64,000 nucleotides of DNA from Brachybacterium sp042666875 (GCF_042666875.1 NZ_JBHTCX010000002.1:124001-188000), one strand, 5' to 3'. Positions 51,879-61,259 are shown, numbered from the stretch's first letter. Notes: a model not told the origin generated them from the sequence alone. Translations and numbers: made by a program.

Positions 51879-53123
51879 ATGAGGCTCGAGCCTGCCATCC
51901 GTCTCCGCTTGTCGCTGATGATGTTCCTGGAGTTCTTCGTCTGGGGGAGCTGGTTCGTCACGCTCGGCACCTACCTCGGCACCGAGCTGGGCTCCTCCGG
52001 CGGCCAGATCTCCCTGGCGACCATGACCCAGAGCCTCGGCGCGATCATCGCCCCGTTCCTGGTGGGGCTCATCGCGGACCGGTTCTTCGCCGCCCAGCGC
52101 ATCCTCGGCGTGCTGCACCTGTTCAGCGCGGTCATGCTCGTCCTCGCCGGGCGGCAGGACGACTTCAACGGCTTCTTCCTCTTCGCTCTGCTGGCGATGG
52201 TGTCGTTCATGCCGACCCTCGCCCTGGTCAACTCGATCTCGTTCCGACGCATGACCAAGCCCGATCAGCAGTTCCCCGCCGTGCGCGTGTTCGGCACGAT
52301 CGGCTGGATCATCGCGGGCCTGGCCATCGGCTGGATGGGCTGGGAGGGCTCGGGGAGCCTCGAGAACACCTTCTACATGGCGGCGATCGGCTCGGCCGTG
52401 CTCGGCCTCTACGCGTTCACGCTGCCGCACACCCCGCCGGAGCCGAACCAGGGCAAGGCGACCGTCCGGGACGTGCTCGGGCTGGACGCCCTGGCTCTGC
52501 TGCGGACCCGCTCCTATCTGGTCTTCTTCGTCTCCTCGGTGCTGATCTGCATCCCGCTGGGCTTCTACTACACCTTCACCAACCTCTACCTCAACGAGAT
52601 CGGGGTGCCCCGGGCCGCCGCGTACCAATCCCTGGGCCAGTTCTCCGAAGCCCTGTTCCTGCTGGCCATGCCGTTCATGCTGAAGCGTCTCGGCATCAAG
52701 TGGACCCTGCTGATCGGCATGCTCGCCTGGGCGCTGCGGTACGTGCTGTTCGGCTTCGGCGACGCCGGATCGCTGCTGTGGATGGTGATCATCGGCCTCG
52801 TCCTGCACGGCATCTGCTACGACTTCTTCTTCGTCGCCGGGCAGATCTACACCGACCGCTTCGCCCCCGCTCGCGTGCGCAGCGCCGCCCAGGGGCTGAT
52901 CTCGCTGGCCACCTACGGGGTGGGCCTGCTGATCGGCACGCTCATCTCCGGCGTGATCGTGGACGCCTTCCTCGCGGCCGACGGCACGCACGACTGGCGG
53001 GCGATCTGGCTGGTCCCGGCAGGCCTCGCGGTGCTGGTCGCGATCTTCTTCGCCACGTTCTTCACGGACGAGGAAACGGCCGACGAGGCCGACGACGAGG
53101 CCGAGCCCGCTGCCGCCGGCTGA
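51879..53123 (+). CDS. MFS transporter of the nucleoside permease (NupG-like) type
   Basis: A 414-aa membrane protein with about twelve segments. The opening FLEFFVWGSWFVTLGTYLG and the later FNGF-type loop (GRQDDFNGFFLFALLAM) match the NupG/XapB/YegT nucleoside:proton symporters. The C-terminus is an acidic tail. AAAGG lies upstream of the ATG at 51879. It is convergent with the arabinofuranosidase. The transported compound could be a nucleoside or a glycoside; the neighbour favours the latter. Confidence 0.82.
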   Translation: MRLEPAIRLRLSLMMFLEFFVWGSWFVTLGTYLGTELGSSGGQISLATMTQSLGAIIAPFLVGLIADRFFAAQRILGVLHLFSAVMLVLAGRQDDFNGFFLFALLAMVSFMPTLALVNSISFRRMTKPDQQFPAVRVFGTIGWIIAGLAIGWMGWEGSGSLENTFYMAAIGSAVLGLYAFTLPHTPPEPNQGKATVRDVLGLDALALLRTRSYLVFFVSSVLICIPLGFYYTFTNLYLNEIGVPRAAAYQSLGQFSEALFLLAMPFMLKRLGIKWTLLIGMLAWALRYVLFGFGDAGSLLWMVIIGLVLHGICYDFFFVAGQIYTDRFAPARVRSAAQGLISLATYGVGLLIGTLISGVIVDAFLAADGTHDWRAIWLVPAGLAVLVAIFFATFFTDEETADEADDEAEPAAAG

Positions 53124-53149
53124 GCGCCGGGCAGGGCAGAGAAGCCGGC

Positions 53150-54697
53150 TCAGGCCCCGCGCCGCGCCCGGATCCGGATCATGACCCAGCTGATCGGGGG
53201 CAGGAGCGCGGAGAGGTCCTCGTCCGCGGGCACGGCCCCGTCCTCGTCCCCCACCCCGCCGAAGGGCCGCGGGATCACGCGATCGGGATCATCGGCCGTG
53301 TTCACCGCGTACGGGTCCTCCTCGTGCACGATCACGGCCTCGGCCACCTCGAACGATTCCCGGAACGCATCCAGCGGCACCGTCAGCTCGAGCGACTCCT
53401 CGAGCGAGCGGTTGACCGCGAACACGACCAGTTCGCCGCTCTCCTCGTCCCACGTGCACACGGCATCGAGCACGGAGCTCGCCCCGAAGCGTCGGTTCTC
53501 GTAGGCCGGGGAGTCGAGGGCGGTGCGCAGCACCTGCCCGCGCGCGTGCCGGGAGGTCAGGGCGAAGGGATGGAAGATGCTCTGGCGCCAGGCGCGTCCG
53601 CCCGGTTCGGTGCGGATCGGCCCCAGCACGTTGACCAGCTGGGCCTGCGAGGCGGAGGCGACGCGGTCGGTGTGCCGCAGCAGGCTGATCAGCAGGTTGC
53701 CCACCACCACGGCGTCCTGCGCCGTGTACGTCGATTCCGCGAACCGCGGCGCCACGGGCCAGTCGTCGCCACTGGGTTCGGCGCCCGGGTCGCCGTGGCC
53801 GTTGCTGGTCACGTTCCACTCGTCGAAGCTGATCATGATGCGCTTGCCGTGCCGGCCCAGCGCCCGCACGTGGTCGCAGGTGGCGACGACGGCGTCGATG
53901 TAGGCGTCCATGTCCTCGGCCGCCGCCAGGTAGGAGGCCTGGTCGCCGTCCTCCTCGCGGTAGTAGACGTGCGCCGAGAGCATGTCGATCGCGTCGTAGC
54001 CCGCCTCCAGCACCGCCTGCTCCCACGCACCGAACGTCGGCATCGAGGAGTGGGAGGAGCCGCAGGCCACGAGCTCGAGGTCCGGGTCCTCGCGGCGCAT
54101 CGCCCGTGCCGTCTCGGCCGCGATCCGCCCGTAGACGTCGGCCGGCTTGTGCCCGAGCTGCCACGGGCCGTCCATCTCGTTGCCCAGGCACCACATCCGG
54201 ATGCCGTACGGCTCCGGGTGCCCGTGGGCCGCGCGCTGATCGGACAGGGCGCTGCCGACGGGGGCGTTGGCGTACTCGAGCACGTCGAGGGCCTCCTGCG
54301 GCCCGCGGGTGCCGAGGTTGACCGCGTACATCGGCTCGACGCCCGCCTTCGCGGCCCAGGTCATGAACTCGTCCAGGCCGAAGGTGTTGGGCTCCATCGA
54401 ATGCCAGGCCCGCTCGTGGCGCCACGGTCGCTGCTCGACGGGGCCCACCCCGTCCTCCCAGCGGTAGCCGGAGACGAAGTTCCCGCCGGGGTAGCGCACC
54501 GAGCTCACGCCGAGCTCGCGGGTGAGCTCGAGGACGTCGGTGCGCAGGCCGTCGGCGTCGGCCGAGGGATGGTCGGGCTCGACGATGCCCGTGTAGACGC
54601 ACCGCGCCATGTGTTCGACGAAGCTGCCGAAGGTGCGGCGGCGCACGGGGCCGACGTCGTGGGCAGGATGGAGGTGGACGGTGGCGTGCAGGGTCAT
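53150..54697 (-). CDS. Alpha-L-arabinofuranosidase, glycoside hydrolase family 51
   Basis: A 515-aa cytoplasmic enzyme releasing terminal arabinose from arabino-oligosaccharides. Family points: GSFVEHMARCVYTGI at the N-terminus, VRYPGGNFVSGYRWEDG, the acid/base Glu in CLGNEMDGPW, and the nucleophile Glu in ISFDEWNV. The beta-sandwich C-terminal domain follows. GGAGGA precedes the ATG at 54697; the frame extends upstream without homology. It lies beside the MFS and Gfo/Idh/MocA genes, so a joint role in plant-sugar uptake is plausible. Confidence 0.9.
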   Translation of the reverse strand: MTLHATVHLHPAHDVGPVRRRTFGSFVEHMARCVYTGIVEPDHPSADADGLRTDVLELTRELGVSSVRYPGGNFVSGYRWEDGVGPVEQRPWRHERAWHSMEPNTFGLDEFMTWAAKAGVEPMYAVNLGTRGPQEALDVLEYANAPVGSALSDQRAAHGHPEPYGIRMWCLGNEMDGPWQLGHKPADVYGRIAAETARAMRREDPDLELVACGSSHSSMPTFGAWEQAVLEAGYDAIDMLSAHVYYREEDGDQASYLAAAEDMDAYIDAVVATCDHVRALGRHGKRIMISFDEWNVTSNGHGDPGAEPSGDDWPVAPRFAESTYTAQDAVVVGNLLISLLRHTDRVASASQAQLVNVLGPIRTEPGGRAWRQSIFHPFALTSRHARGQVLRTALDSPAYENRRFGASSVLDAVCTWDEESGELVVFAVNRSLEESLELTVPLDAFRESFEVAEAVIVHEEDPYAVNTADDPDRVIPRPFGGVGDEDGAVPADEDLSALLPPISWVMIRIRARRGA

Positions 54698-54858
54698 CGA
54701 GGAGTCCTCCGCCCGCGGCGGTCGGGAGGGGCGCGAGCCGGTGCCCCCGAGGCTAGCCCATGGGCACTTCTCCTCAGGGATGGCGCGAGCCGACGTTCTG
54801 AAATAGGCTTTCATATATCCGTCCTCGGGCCCGCCCGCTCCGGCAGGAAAGGTTGACC

Positions 54859-55854
54859 ATGACCTCCACGTCCCCGCCCGCCGCGCCACTGCGCGTCGGC
54901 GTCATCGGTACGGGCGGGATCTCCCGCGCCCACGCCCCCGGCTGGATCGAGGCCGGCGCCGAGCTGCACTGCTACAGCCTGCAGGGGGCCCCGGCCTTCG
55001 CCGAGGAGTTCGGCGCGAGGGTCCACGAGAGCCTGGAGTCGATCCTCGCGGCCGTCGATGCCGTGGACATCTGCACGCCCACCCCGGACCACGGCGAGAT
55101 CGTCCACCGCGCGCTGGACGCCGGCAAGGACGTGGTCTGCGAGAAGCCGCTGACCCTCACCCCGGAGGACGCCCGCTCGGTCCTCGAGCACGCCGAGCGT
55201 GTCGGCCGCCTGCTGCTGCCCGCCCACGTCGTGCGGTTCTTCCCGCAGTACGCCGCCGCCAAGGCCGCGATCGACACCGGCGCCGTCGGCCGTCTCGCCG
55301 TGCTGCGCTTCGAGCGCACCGGATCCTTCCCGACCCAGCCCTGGTTCGGCGACGAGTCCCGCTCCGGGGGGATCGTCATGGACCAGATGATCCACGACAT
55401 CGACCAGGCCATCTGGATGGCCGGCCCCGTGGGCACCGTCTACGCGCGGCAGTCGACGGCGACGGAGACCGACACCGTGCGCACCGCCCACGTGATTCTG
55501 ACCCACACCTCCGGGGCGATCAGTCACTGCCGCGGCCTGTGGGGCCCACCGGGGACGCAGTTCCGCTACACCTTCGACCTGGCCGGGGACGTGAGCAAGC
55601 TCCAGTACGACTCCGCGGGCGATTCCCCGGTCATCTTCGACGAGGTCGCCTCTGCGCGCCAGAGGAGCGGTGACGGATACCTCCCCGATGTGGCGGCAGG
55701 GCCGAGCCCCTACGTCGAGGAGATCCTCGAGTTCGCCGCCGCGATCCGCGACGGCGGCCCCTCCCGGGTCTCCGCGGCCGACGGCGCCTACGCCGTCGAG
55801 GTCTCCTCCGCCGCCCTCGAATCCCTGCGCACCGGAGGGAGCGTCACATGCTGA
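54859..55854 (+). CDS. Gfo/Idh/MocA-family sugar oxidoreductase
   Basis: A 331-aa NAD(P)-dependent dehydrogenase of sugars or inositols. The Rossmann loop is RVGVIGTGGISRAHAPGW, the family motif is CEKPLTLTPEDAR, and the C-terminal domain has SGGIVMDQMIHDID, containing the catalytic Asp/His region. AGGAAAGG precedes the ATG at 54859. The second dehydrogenase overlaps its 3' end by 7 bp. Confidence 0.88.
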   Translation: MTSTSPPAAPLRVGVIGTGGISRAHAPGWIEAGAELHCYSLQGAPAFAEEFGARVHESLESILAAVDAVDICTPTPDHGEIVHRALDAGKDVVCEKPLTLTPEDARSVLEHAERVGRLLLPAHVVRFFPQYAAAKAAIDTGAVGRLAVLRFERTGSFPTQPWFGDESRSGGIVMDQMIHDIDQAIWMAGPVGTVYARQSTATETDTVRTAHVILTHTSGAISHCRGLWGPPGTQFRYTFDLAGDVSKLQYDSAGDSPVIFDEVASARQRSGDGYLPDVAAGPSPYVEEILEFAAAIRDGGPSRVSAADGAYAVEVSSAALESLRTGGSVTC

Positions 55855-56837
55855 CCGCCACCACCCCGCTGAAGATCGCGCTGATGAGCTGCGCGCACAC
55901 CCACGCCGTCTCCTACGCGAGCCGGCTCGAGGCACTGCCCGAGGTGGATCTCGTGGTCGCCGATCCGGACGACTACGGCGACGTGCCCGCCCAGCACATC
56001 GTCCACTCGTACGCCGCGGCCTGGGAGGCCTGGCCCGAGGGGCCCGACGCCATCGTCGTCACCAGCGCCAACGCGCACCACAAGGACCTGGTGCTGGAAG
56101 CCGCGCGCCGAGGCGTGCACGTGCTGTGCGAGAAGCCGCTGGCCACGAACGTCGCCGACGCCGAGGCCATGGTCGCCGCCTGCCGCGAGGCCGGCGTGGT
56201 GCTGATGACCGCCTTCCCCGTCCACTTCGCCCCCGCCGTCCAGTCGCTGCGCACCGCGATCAGCGAGGGGGCGCTCGGGGAGGTCATCGGCATCACCGGC
56301 ACCAACAACGGGATGCTGCCCGATTCGCGCGCATGGTTCACCGACGTCGAGCTCGCCGGCGGCGGCGCCATGGTCGACCACACCGTGCACATCGCCGAGA
56401 TCCTCGACTCCGTCTTCGGCCCGCCCGCCACCGTGCACGCCGTCGCCAACCGGATCCTGTACGCCGATCGTGCGGGGGAGGGCGCCGAGACCGGCGGACT
56501 GGTCACGCTCACCTACGCCAGCGGACTGGTCGCGACCATCGACTGCTCCTGGTCGCAGCCGCCGGACGCCCCCACCTGGGGCGGGCTGCGCGTGCAGGCC
56601 GTCGGCACCGGCGGGCAGCTCCAGGTCGACGCCTTCGCCCAGCATGTCGGCGGGCACGGCCAGTGGCTGCCCTACGGCAGCGACCCCGACGCGCTGCTGC
56701 TGACGGCATTCCTCGACGCCGTCCGCGCAGGAGAGGCCGTCGAGCCCTCGGGCGACGTGGGGCTGCGGACCGTGAAGGTCGTCGCCGCTGCCCAGGAATC
56801 GGTGCGGACGGGGCAGCCGGTGGCGCTGGAGGGCTAG
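55848..56837 (+). CDS. Gfo/Idh/MocA-family oxidoreductase, second gene
   Basis: A 329-aa dehydrogenase with an atypical N-terminus: LKIALMSCAHTHAVSYAS replaces the usual GxGxxG. The family motif CEKPLATNVADAEAM and the catalytic-domain DHTVHIAEILDSVFG are clear. It starts inside the end of the first dehydrogenase (7 bp overlap), so both are translated together. The unusual cofactor loop suggests a different cofactor or role. Confidence 0.82.
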   Translation: MLTATTPLKIALMSCAHTHAVSYASRLEALPEVDLVVADPDDYGDVPAQHIVHSYAAAWEAWPEGPDAIVVTSANAHHKDLVLEAARRGVHVLCEKPLATNVADAEAMVAACREAGVVLMTAFPVHFAPAVQSLRTAISEGALGEVIGITGTNNGMLPDSRAWFTDVELAGGGAMVDHTVHIAEILDSVFGPPATVHAVANRILYADRAGEGAETGGLVTLTYASGLVATIDCSWSQPPDAPTWGGLRVQAVGTGGQLQVDAFAQHVGGHGQWLPYGSDPDALLLTAFLDAVRAGEAVEPSGDVGLRTVKVVAAAQESVRTGQPVALEG

Positions 56838-56864
56838 ACAGGACTGGACCGGGCTGGATCCGAC

Positions 56865-57398
56865 TCAGGCGGGCCCGTCGAAGGTCTCCTGCGGGTATTT
56901 CTCCTCGTAGGCGACCACCAGGTCCAGCCAGTCGCTGCGCGCCTGATCCTCGTCGTCGTGGTGGCCCATCCGCCACAGCAGGTCGTGGACGGTCCGCTCG
57001 GCGGCCGGATCCAGCCGCAGCACGACGGAGGCGGCGGCGAGGTCCGCCCCCTCGTGCAGTGGCCTGACCAGGTGCCGGTCGCGCTCGCAGGCGCGCGTGT
57101 ACGGCGCCAGCCACTGCTCGACCCGATCGCGATGCTCGCGACGGCGCCGGGCGCTCACCAGTCCCGTCAGCAGGCCGATCTCGGGCCGAGAATCCGGGTC
57201 GACCTCCGCGTTCGCCCGTGCGATCCGGCCCAGGGCGTCGCGGGCGACGCCGGGATCCAGGCCCGGCGCATGAACCCAGACCGGATGGGACGTCGCGGGC
57301 AGCAGGGACGCCCAGGACCACTCGGCCACGAGCCGTCGGATCTGCTCGTCCTCCCAGTCACCAGTGGCATCGGGGCTGTGCTCGGGCGACTGGGTCAT
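56865..57398 (-). CDS. Unrecognised protein
   Basis: A 177-aa soluble, mostly helical protein I cannot assign. It is Arg/Glu-rich with Trp-containing segments (RRLVAEWSWASLLPA, DWLDLVVAYEEKYPQETF). AGGAAGG precedes the ATG at 57398. It is divergent from the GntR gene and convergent with the second Gfo/Idh/MocA gene. A GntR-type operator lies 44 bp upstream of its start, so the regulator may control it. Confidence 0.7.
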   Translation of the reverse strand: MTQSPEHSPDATGDWEDEQIRRLVAEWSWASLLPATSHPVWVHAPGLDPGVARDALGRIARANAEVDPDSRPEIGLLTGLVSARRRREHRDRVEQWLAPYTRACERDRHLVRPLHEGADLAAASVVLRLDPAAERTVHDLLWRMGHHDDEDQARSDWLDLVVAYEEKYPQETFDGPA

Positions 57399-57441
57399 GG
57401 CACCTTCCTGCGGCGCGGTCCGTCCGCCCTCGCGACCTGGG

Positions 57442-57453
57442 TATCCTATGGGA
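57442..57453. promoter_or_regulatory. Probable GntR operator upstream of its own gene
   Basis: TATCCTATGGGA resembles the perfect palindrome GATCCTATAGGATC at 62356; both contain TCCTAT(A/G)GGA. Its position between the divergent genes fits autoregulation. Confidence 0.5.
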
Positions 57454-57522
57454 AAACGGATCGCCGTAGCGCAAGGGTGTGCTGGTCCTGCCTCCCCCTC
57501 GGCGCACGAAGGGACTGACGAC

Positions 57523-58227
57523 ATGGCCATCAGACGACAGGTGCTGCGCGACGAGGTCGAGGAGCTGATGCTGCAGCGTCTGCTCGAATCGCGCTGGGCC
57601 CCCGGTTCCCGGCTCAGCATCGACGGTCTCGCCCGTGACCTCGACGTCTCTCCGACCCCGGTGCGCGAGGCGATGGTCTCCCTCGAGCGATCGGGCCTGG
57701 TCGAGTACGTCGCGCTGCGCGGCTACGTGGTGGCACCGATGCTGGATACGGAGCAGATCACGGAGTTGCTCGAGGCCCGCAAGACCATCGAGCTGGCGGT
57801 CCTGGACCGCGCCTTCGAGGACTGGGACGCGCTGGTGGCCGATCTCGAGGCGGCGCAGGCCCGCCACGCCGAGGTGATGGCCCGCATCGATGCGGCCGAC
57901 GAGGTCGACTACGAACTGGTGCGCGAGCACTTCCAGGCCGACTGGGGCTTCCACCAGACCCTCTACAAGCATGCGAACAACCGGTACCTGGCCCACATGT
58001 TCGAGAGCCTGCGCACGCACACCCACCGCATGCGTCAGACCTGGGAGGGCGGGCCCATGCAGCTCGATGCCCGGGAGGCGTACGAGGAGCACGGCGAGAT
58101 CCTCGAGAAGGTCCGGCGCCATCACCACGATGCGGCGCTGAAGGCCCTGGCCGATCATCTCGACGCAGTGCTGACCCGGTCGGTCGAGATGGATACGGAA
58201 GCGGCGGCGCAGGTCAGCGGCCGGTGA
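57523..58227 (+). CDS. GntR-family regulator (FadR subgroup)
   Basis: A 234-aa regulator. The winged helix is at about residues 10-75 (SRLSIDGLARDLDVSPTPVR, then EAMVSLERSGLV). The FCD-type helical domain has metal-binding-like His residues (REHFQADWGFHQTLYKHANN, then HHHDAAL). The TCCTATAGGA-like sites before its own gene and before the 62405 operon suggest control of sugar-acid catabolism. Its 3' end overlaps the convergent XpaC-like gene by 14 bp. Confidence 0.88.
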   Translation: MAIRRQVLRDEVEELMLQRLLESRWAPGSRLSIDGLARDLDVSPTPVREAMVSLERSGLVEYVALRGYVVAPMLDTEQITELLEARKTIELAVLDRAFEDWDALVADLEAAQARHAEVMARIDAADEVDYELVREHFQADWGFHQTLYKHANNRYLAHMFESLRTHTHRMRQTWEGGPMQLDAREAYEEHGEILEKVRRHHHDAALKALADHLDAVLTRSVEMDTEAAAQVSGR

Positions 58228-59053
58228 GGGGGTCGGTCCGCTGATCGGGGAGGCGGTGCCGCAGAAATTCGGAGTGGACGTCGAGGTTCCGGGTGAGGCG
58301 ATCGATGACGTCGCTCTCGAGGCGATCGACCTCCCGGTCGAGTGCCGCCAGCTGCTCGTCGATGCTGCGCACGTTCGCGGCCGCCTGCTGCCTGGCCTCG
58401 TCCGTGGGGCTCGCGAGGAAGCTGGCGGTGTCCTCCAGCGCCTGCACGAGGTCGGGGACGTAGCGAGAGGCCATCCCCTCCAGCATCATCACGTCCTCGT
58501 CCGAGGCGCGGCGCGACTGCAGCGAGGGTGAGCCCGCCAGGGCATCGATCCTCTGCAGGAGCGCCTCGGCGCGCTTGAGCACCGGTTTGACGAGGGGACC
58601 GGGCCGCCTCCGCCGCATCCGGGCGAGGCGGCGACGCTCCCGCTTCGTGGACCTCACCATGCGCTCGAGCACCGGGCGGGTGCCGACGGGCATCTCCGCG
58701 CGGCCGGCGCTGAGACGCACCGGTGCCGGGCCCCGGTTCCGCAGCAGGATGCCCAGACCGCCGCCGACGACGACCCCGACCCCCGCGCCCGCCAGCAGCG
58801 GGGCGAGGAGCCCGGCACCGCCGATCAGGGAGCTGACGCCGAGCACCAGGAAGCTGCCGATCCCGAAGACGCCACCGAGGACACTGGGCACCCAGACGGT
58901 CAGCCAGCGGCCGCGCCGACGCGGCACGGTGATCGATGTCGACGGCGGCGGGTGGACCTTTCCCACGAGCGGGCCCTGTGACATAGGGGGTCGGAAGGGG
59001 AGGTGGCCCCTTCTGGTCGGCTGAGCACGTGCCGATCGGCCCTGGTCGCTCAT
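58214..59053 (-). CDS. XpaC-like (5-bromo-4-chloroindolyl phosphate hydrolysis-type) membrane protein, copy 1
   Basis: A 279-aa membrane protein. After a polar N-terminus of about 55 residues, two membrane segments follow (VWVPSVLGGVFGIGSFLVLG; LLAPLLAGAGVGVVVGGGLG). The C-terminal helical domain contains MMLEGMASRYVPDLVQALED and LDVHSEFLRHRL, as in XpaC proteins encoded beside telA. A paralogue with the same tail is at 61275-62165. The ATG at 59053 is chosen over the further upstream extension, which is antisense to the isomerase gene. Confidence 0.72.
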   Translation of the reverse strand: MSDQGRSARAQPTRRGHLPFRPPMSQGPLVGKVHPPPSTSITVPRRRGRWLTVWVPSVLGGVFGIGSFLVLGVSSLIGGAGLLAPLLAGAGVGVVVGGGLGILLRNRGPAPVRLSAGRAEMPVGTRPVLERMVRSTKRERRRLARMRRRRPGPLVKPVLKRAEALLQRIDALAGSPSLQSRRASDEDVMMLEGMASRYVPDLVQALEDTASFLASPTDEARQQAAANVRSIDEQLAALDREVDRLESDVIDRLTRNLDVHSEFLRHRLPDQRTDPLTGR

Positions 59054-59120
59054 GGTCACCCGCAGAGTCTCGTGGGATGAAGCTGAGGGCCACCACGATA
59101 TCGCGGGCGCCTGAGCGGAG

Positions 59121-59879
59121 TCAGACCGCGGCGTGCGCCTCCGCGATGCGCAGCAGCTCGAGGTAGCCCTCGAGCTCCCACGCGGTGCGGCCGACGAACA
59201 GGCCGGTGACGTGCTCGATGCCGAGCAGATCGGCGGCGTTGTCGAGGTTGACGGAGCCGCCGTAGAGCAGCCCGGTGACCTTCCCGCCGTAGGCCTCCCC
59301 GAGCGCGGCGAAGGGCTCGATGAGCTCCCGGACCGTGGCCGGGCGGCCCTTCTCGCCGATCGCCCAGATCGGCTCATAGGCGATGACCACGCGCGAGAGC
59401 TCGTCGGCATCCAGACCGTCCAGCGCCCCGGCGGCCTGCTCCAGGATGAACTCCGCGGAGCCCCCGGCATCCTTCACCTCGAGGCTCTCGCCGATGCACA
59501 ACAGGGGAGTGAGGCCGTGACGGAGCGCCGCGGCGACCTTCCAGCGGGTGGTCTCGACGCTCTCGCCGAAGTGCTCACGGCGTTCGGAGTGACCGATCTC
59601 GACGAGCTGGGCCCCGGCGTCCTTCGCCTGCGGGACCGAGACCTCACCGGTCCAGGCGCCAGCATCCTCCCAGTGGGCGTTCTGCACGCCCAGCAGCACT
59701 GGGGAGTCCTCGCCGAGGATCTCGCGCACCGTGGTGGTCGCGGTGAACGAGGGGATAACGAAGGGCTGCACGCCGGCCGGGGCGCCTCCGGCCAGGTGCT
59801 CGCGCAATCCTTCGGCCCAGGCGCGGGCCTCGGCGAGGGTCTTGGTCATCTTCCAGCTGGTGCCGATCCACAGGGTCAC
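59121..59879 (-). CDS. Triose-phosphate-isomerase family protein, probably a tetrulose-phosphate isomerase
   Basis: A 252-aa TIM-barrel isomerase. The catalytic His is in IGHSERREHFGE and the catalytic Glu in AYEPIWAIGEKG; the phosphate loop is LLYGGSVNLDNA. The start (WIGTSWKMTKTLAEARAWAE) has Thr-Ser instead of the usual GN-WKM and resembles the EryH/LerI group that isomerises erythrulose phosphates in tetritol catabolism, rather than glycolytic TpiA next to gap-pgk. GAGGAG precedes the GTG at 59879; the frame extends upstream without homology. Confidence 0.8.
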   Translation of the reverse strand: MTLWIGTSWKMTKTLAEARAWAEGLREHLAGGAPAGVQPFVIPSFTATTTVREILGEDSPVLLGVQNAHWEDAGAWTGEVSVPQAKDAGAQLVEIGHSERREHFGESVETTRWKVAAALRHGLTPLLCIGESLEVKDAGGSAEFILEQAAGALDGLDADELSRVVIAYEPIWAIGEKGRPATVRELIEPFAALGEAYGGKVTGLLYGGSVNLDNAADLLGIEHVTGLFVGRTAWELEGYLELLRIAEAHAAV

Positions 59880-59936
59880 GAAGGGTCTCCTCGGGTGTTC
59901 GATGGGTTGTTCGCGGGCCGGGCAGGCCACGTGCCA

Positions 59937-59987
59937 CCCCCTCCGACGGGCCGTTATGAACGCGCCATTCCGGCCCGTCGGAGGGGG
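59937..59987. repeat. Long perfect inverted repeat between telA and the isomerase gene
   Basis: CCCCCTCCGACGGGCCG (59937-59953) is exactly complementary to 59971-59987, giving a 17-bp stem and a 17-nt loop. It could end the telA transcript, but there is no T tract and the stem is unusually long for this region. Confidence 0.6.
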
Positions 59988-60038
59988 AGGGTGCGCGTTC
60001 GGGGCGGGGTGGCAGGGGTGGCCTCGGTGGCCGTCCGG

Positions 60039-61259
60039 TCAGCGGGTCTCGTCTTCGATCGAGAGCAGGTCGCTGGCCGATTCGAGGTTCATCTCCTCGG
60101 CCGGCTCCTGCTGCATGCGCCGCAGGTACGGCTGGGCGCGCTCGACCTGGTGCTCGAGGGCGTTCACGGTGGTCAGCATGGACTCGTTGGCCTTGGTGCG
60201 GAACGCATCCAGGCCGTCCATGGTGGTGAAGAGGTTGTCGAAGGCCCGCTCGAGGGTCTCGGGGGAGACGCCCGAGGTCGCCGCCTGCTCCTGGATGCGC
60301 ACGGTGTTCTTCGCGAGCATCTCGGAGGTGCGGTCGATCAGGTCGTCGGTGGTGCGGTTGACCGCGTCGATCTGGTCCAGCACGATCTTCTGGTTCTCCA
60401 GCGCCTGGGCCGTGATCACGGCGGTGCGCAGCGCGGTGACGGTGGTGGTCCGGGCGCGATCGACCCCCTGGACGAGCTTGGTGTTGTTGTCCTCGATCAA
60501 TCCCATCGCCATGTAGGCCTGGACGGTCACGGCGATCTGCGTGGCCATGTCCTGCCGGCGCTGGCGCACGGCGAACAGCACGTCGCGCTCCAGAGCGTCG
60601 GCCACCTCGGTCCTGCCCTCGGCGCGGGACCGCTCGGCGCGGCGCACCACCTGCTCGTCCAGGAGGCCCAGCAGGTGGGAGGCCTTCTGGAGGGCGCCGA
60701 GGTCCTCCCACAGGGACCGGCGCTCGACGGTGAGCTCCGCGTTGTCGCGCTGGAGCATCTCCTGGCCGCGACCCAGTGCCTGGAGCACCTCGTCGAGCTG
60801 CTTCTGGTTGGACTCGAAGCGCCGGAAATAGCGCTTGGCGCTTCCCATCCCCGGCAGGAAGGACAGTGCCTTCGAGGCGAAGGTGTCCTCCTGCGGGGCG
60901 AGGTCCTCCATGGTGGTGCGCAGGTCCACGAGGGACTTGGAGACGGACTGCTGGGCGTCGCCGCTGTCGCGGGCGTCGCGCAGGGACTGCTCCATGAAGC
61001 GCGAGGAGGTGGTGCTGGTGCGCTCGAAGGTGCGGCGGGCCACCGAGCCGATGGCCGCGACCTCCGCGGTGAACTCCTGGGAGTGCGGGTTGAGCGAGGT
61101 GACGGTGTCGAGCCAGGAATTCGCCTTGGCCTCCAGCTCCTGCTGCTGCTCGGCAGGGAGGTCGGGCAGGAGGGAGACGGCCTTGTCCTCGCTGACCTCC
61201 TCCACGGGCTCGGAGGGGACGATCTCCTCGGCGGGTTCCGGCGGTTCGAGCTTGTCCAT
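60039..61259 (-). CDS. Toxic anion resistance (TelA) family protein
   Basis: A 406-aa, all-helical coiled-coil cytoplasmic protein of the TelA/KlaA family. Typical segments are RYFRRFESNQKQLDEVLQAL, RRQDMATQIAVTVQAYMAMG and the NNTKLVQGV region. The family was named after tellurite resistance but its mechanism is not settled; XpaC-like proteins are its usual neighbours, as here. GGAGACC precedes the ATG. It lies 15 bp downstream of the second XpaC-like gene and is the first gene before the long inverted repeat. Confidence 0.88.
   Translation of the reverse strand: MDKLEPPEPAEEIVPSEPVEEVSEDKAVSLLPDLPAEQQQELEAKANSWLDTVTSLNPHSQEFTAEVAAIGSVARRTFERTSTTSSRFMEQSLRDARDSGDAQQSVSKSLVDLRTTMEDLAPQEDTFASKALSFLPGMGSAKRYFRRFESNQKQLDEVLQALGRGQEMLQRDNAELTVERRSLWEDLGALQKASHLLGLLDEQVVRRAERSRAEGRTEVADALERDVLFAVRQRRQDMATQIAVTVQAYMAMGLIEDNNTKLVQGVDRARTTTVTALRTAVITAQALENQKIVLDQIDAVNRTTDDLIDRTSEMLAKNTVRIQEQAATSGVSPETLERAFDNLFTTMDGLDAFRTKANESMLTTVNALEHQVERAQPYLRRMQQEPAEEMNLESASDLLSIEDETR

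Noticed and set aside
58214..59470. Longer start for the first XpaC-like gene
   Set aside because: Residues upstream of 59053 are antisense to the isomerase gene and Ser/Arg-rich, unlike the family.
59121..59879. Glycolytic triose-phosphate isomerase (tpiA)
   Set aside because: It is not beside gap or pgk, and its N-terminus resembles the EryH/LerI group; the alternative remains open.
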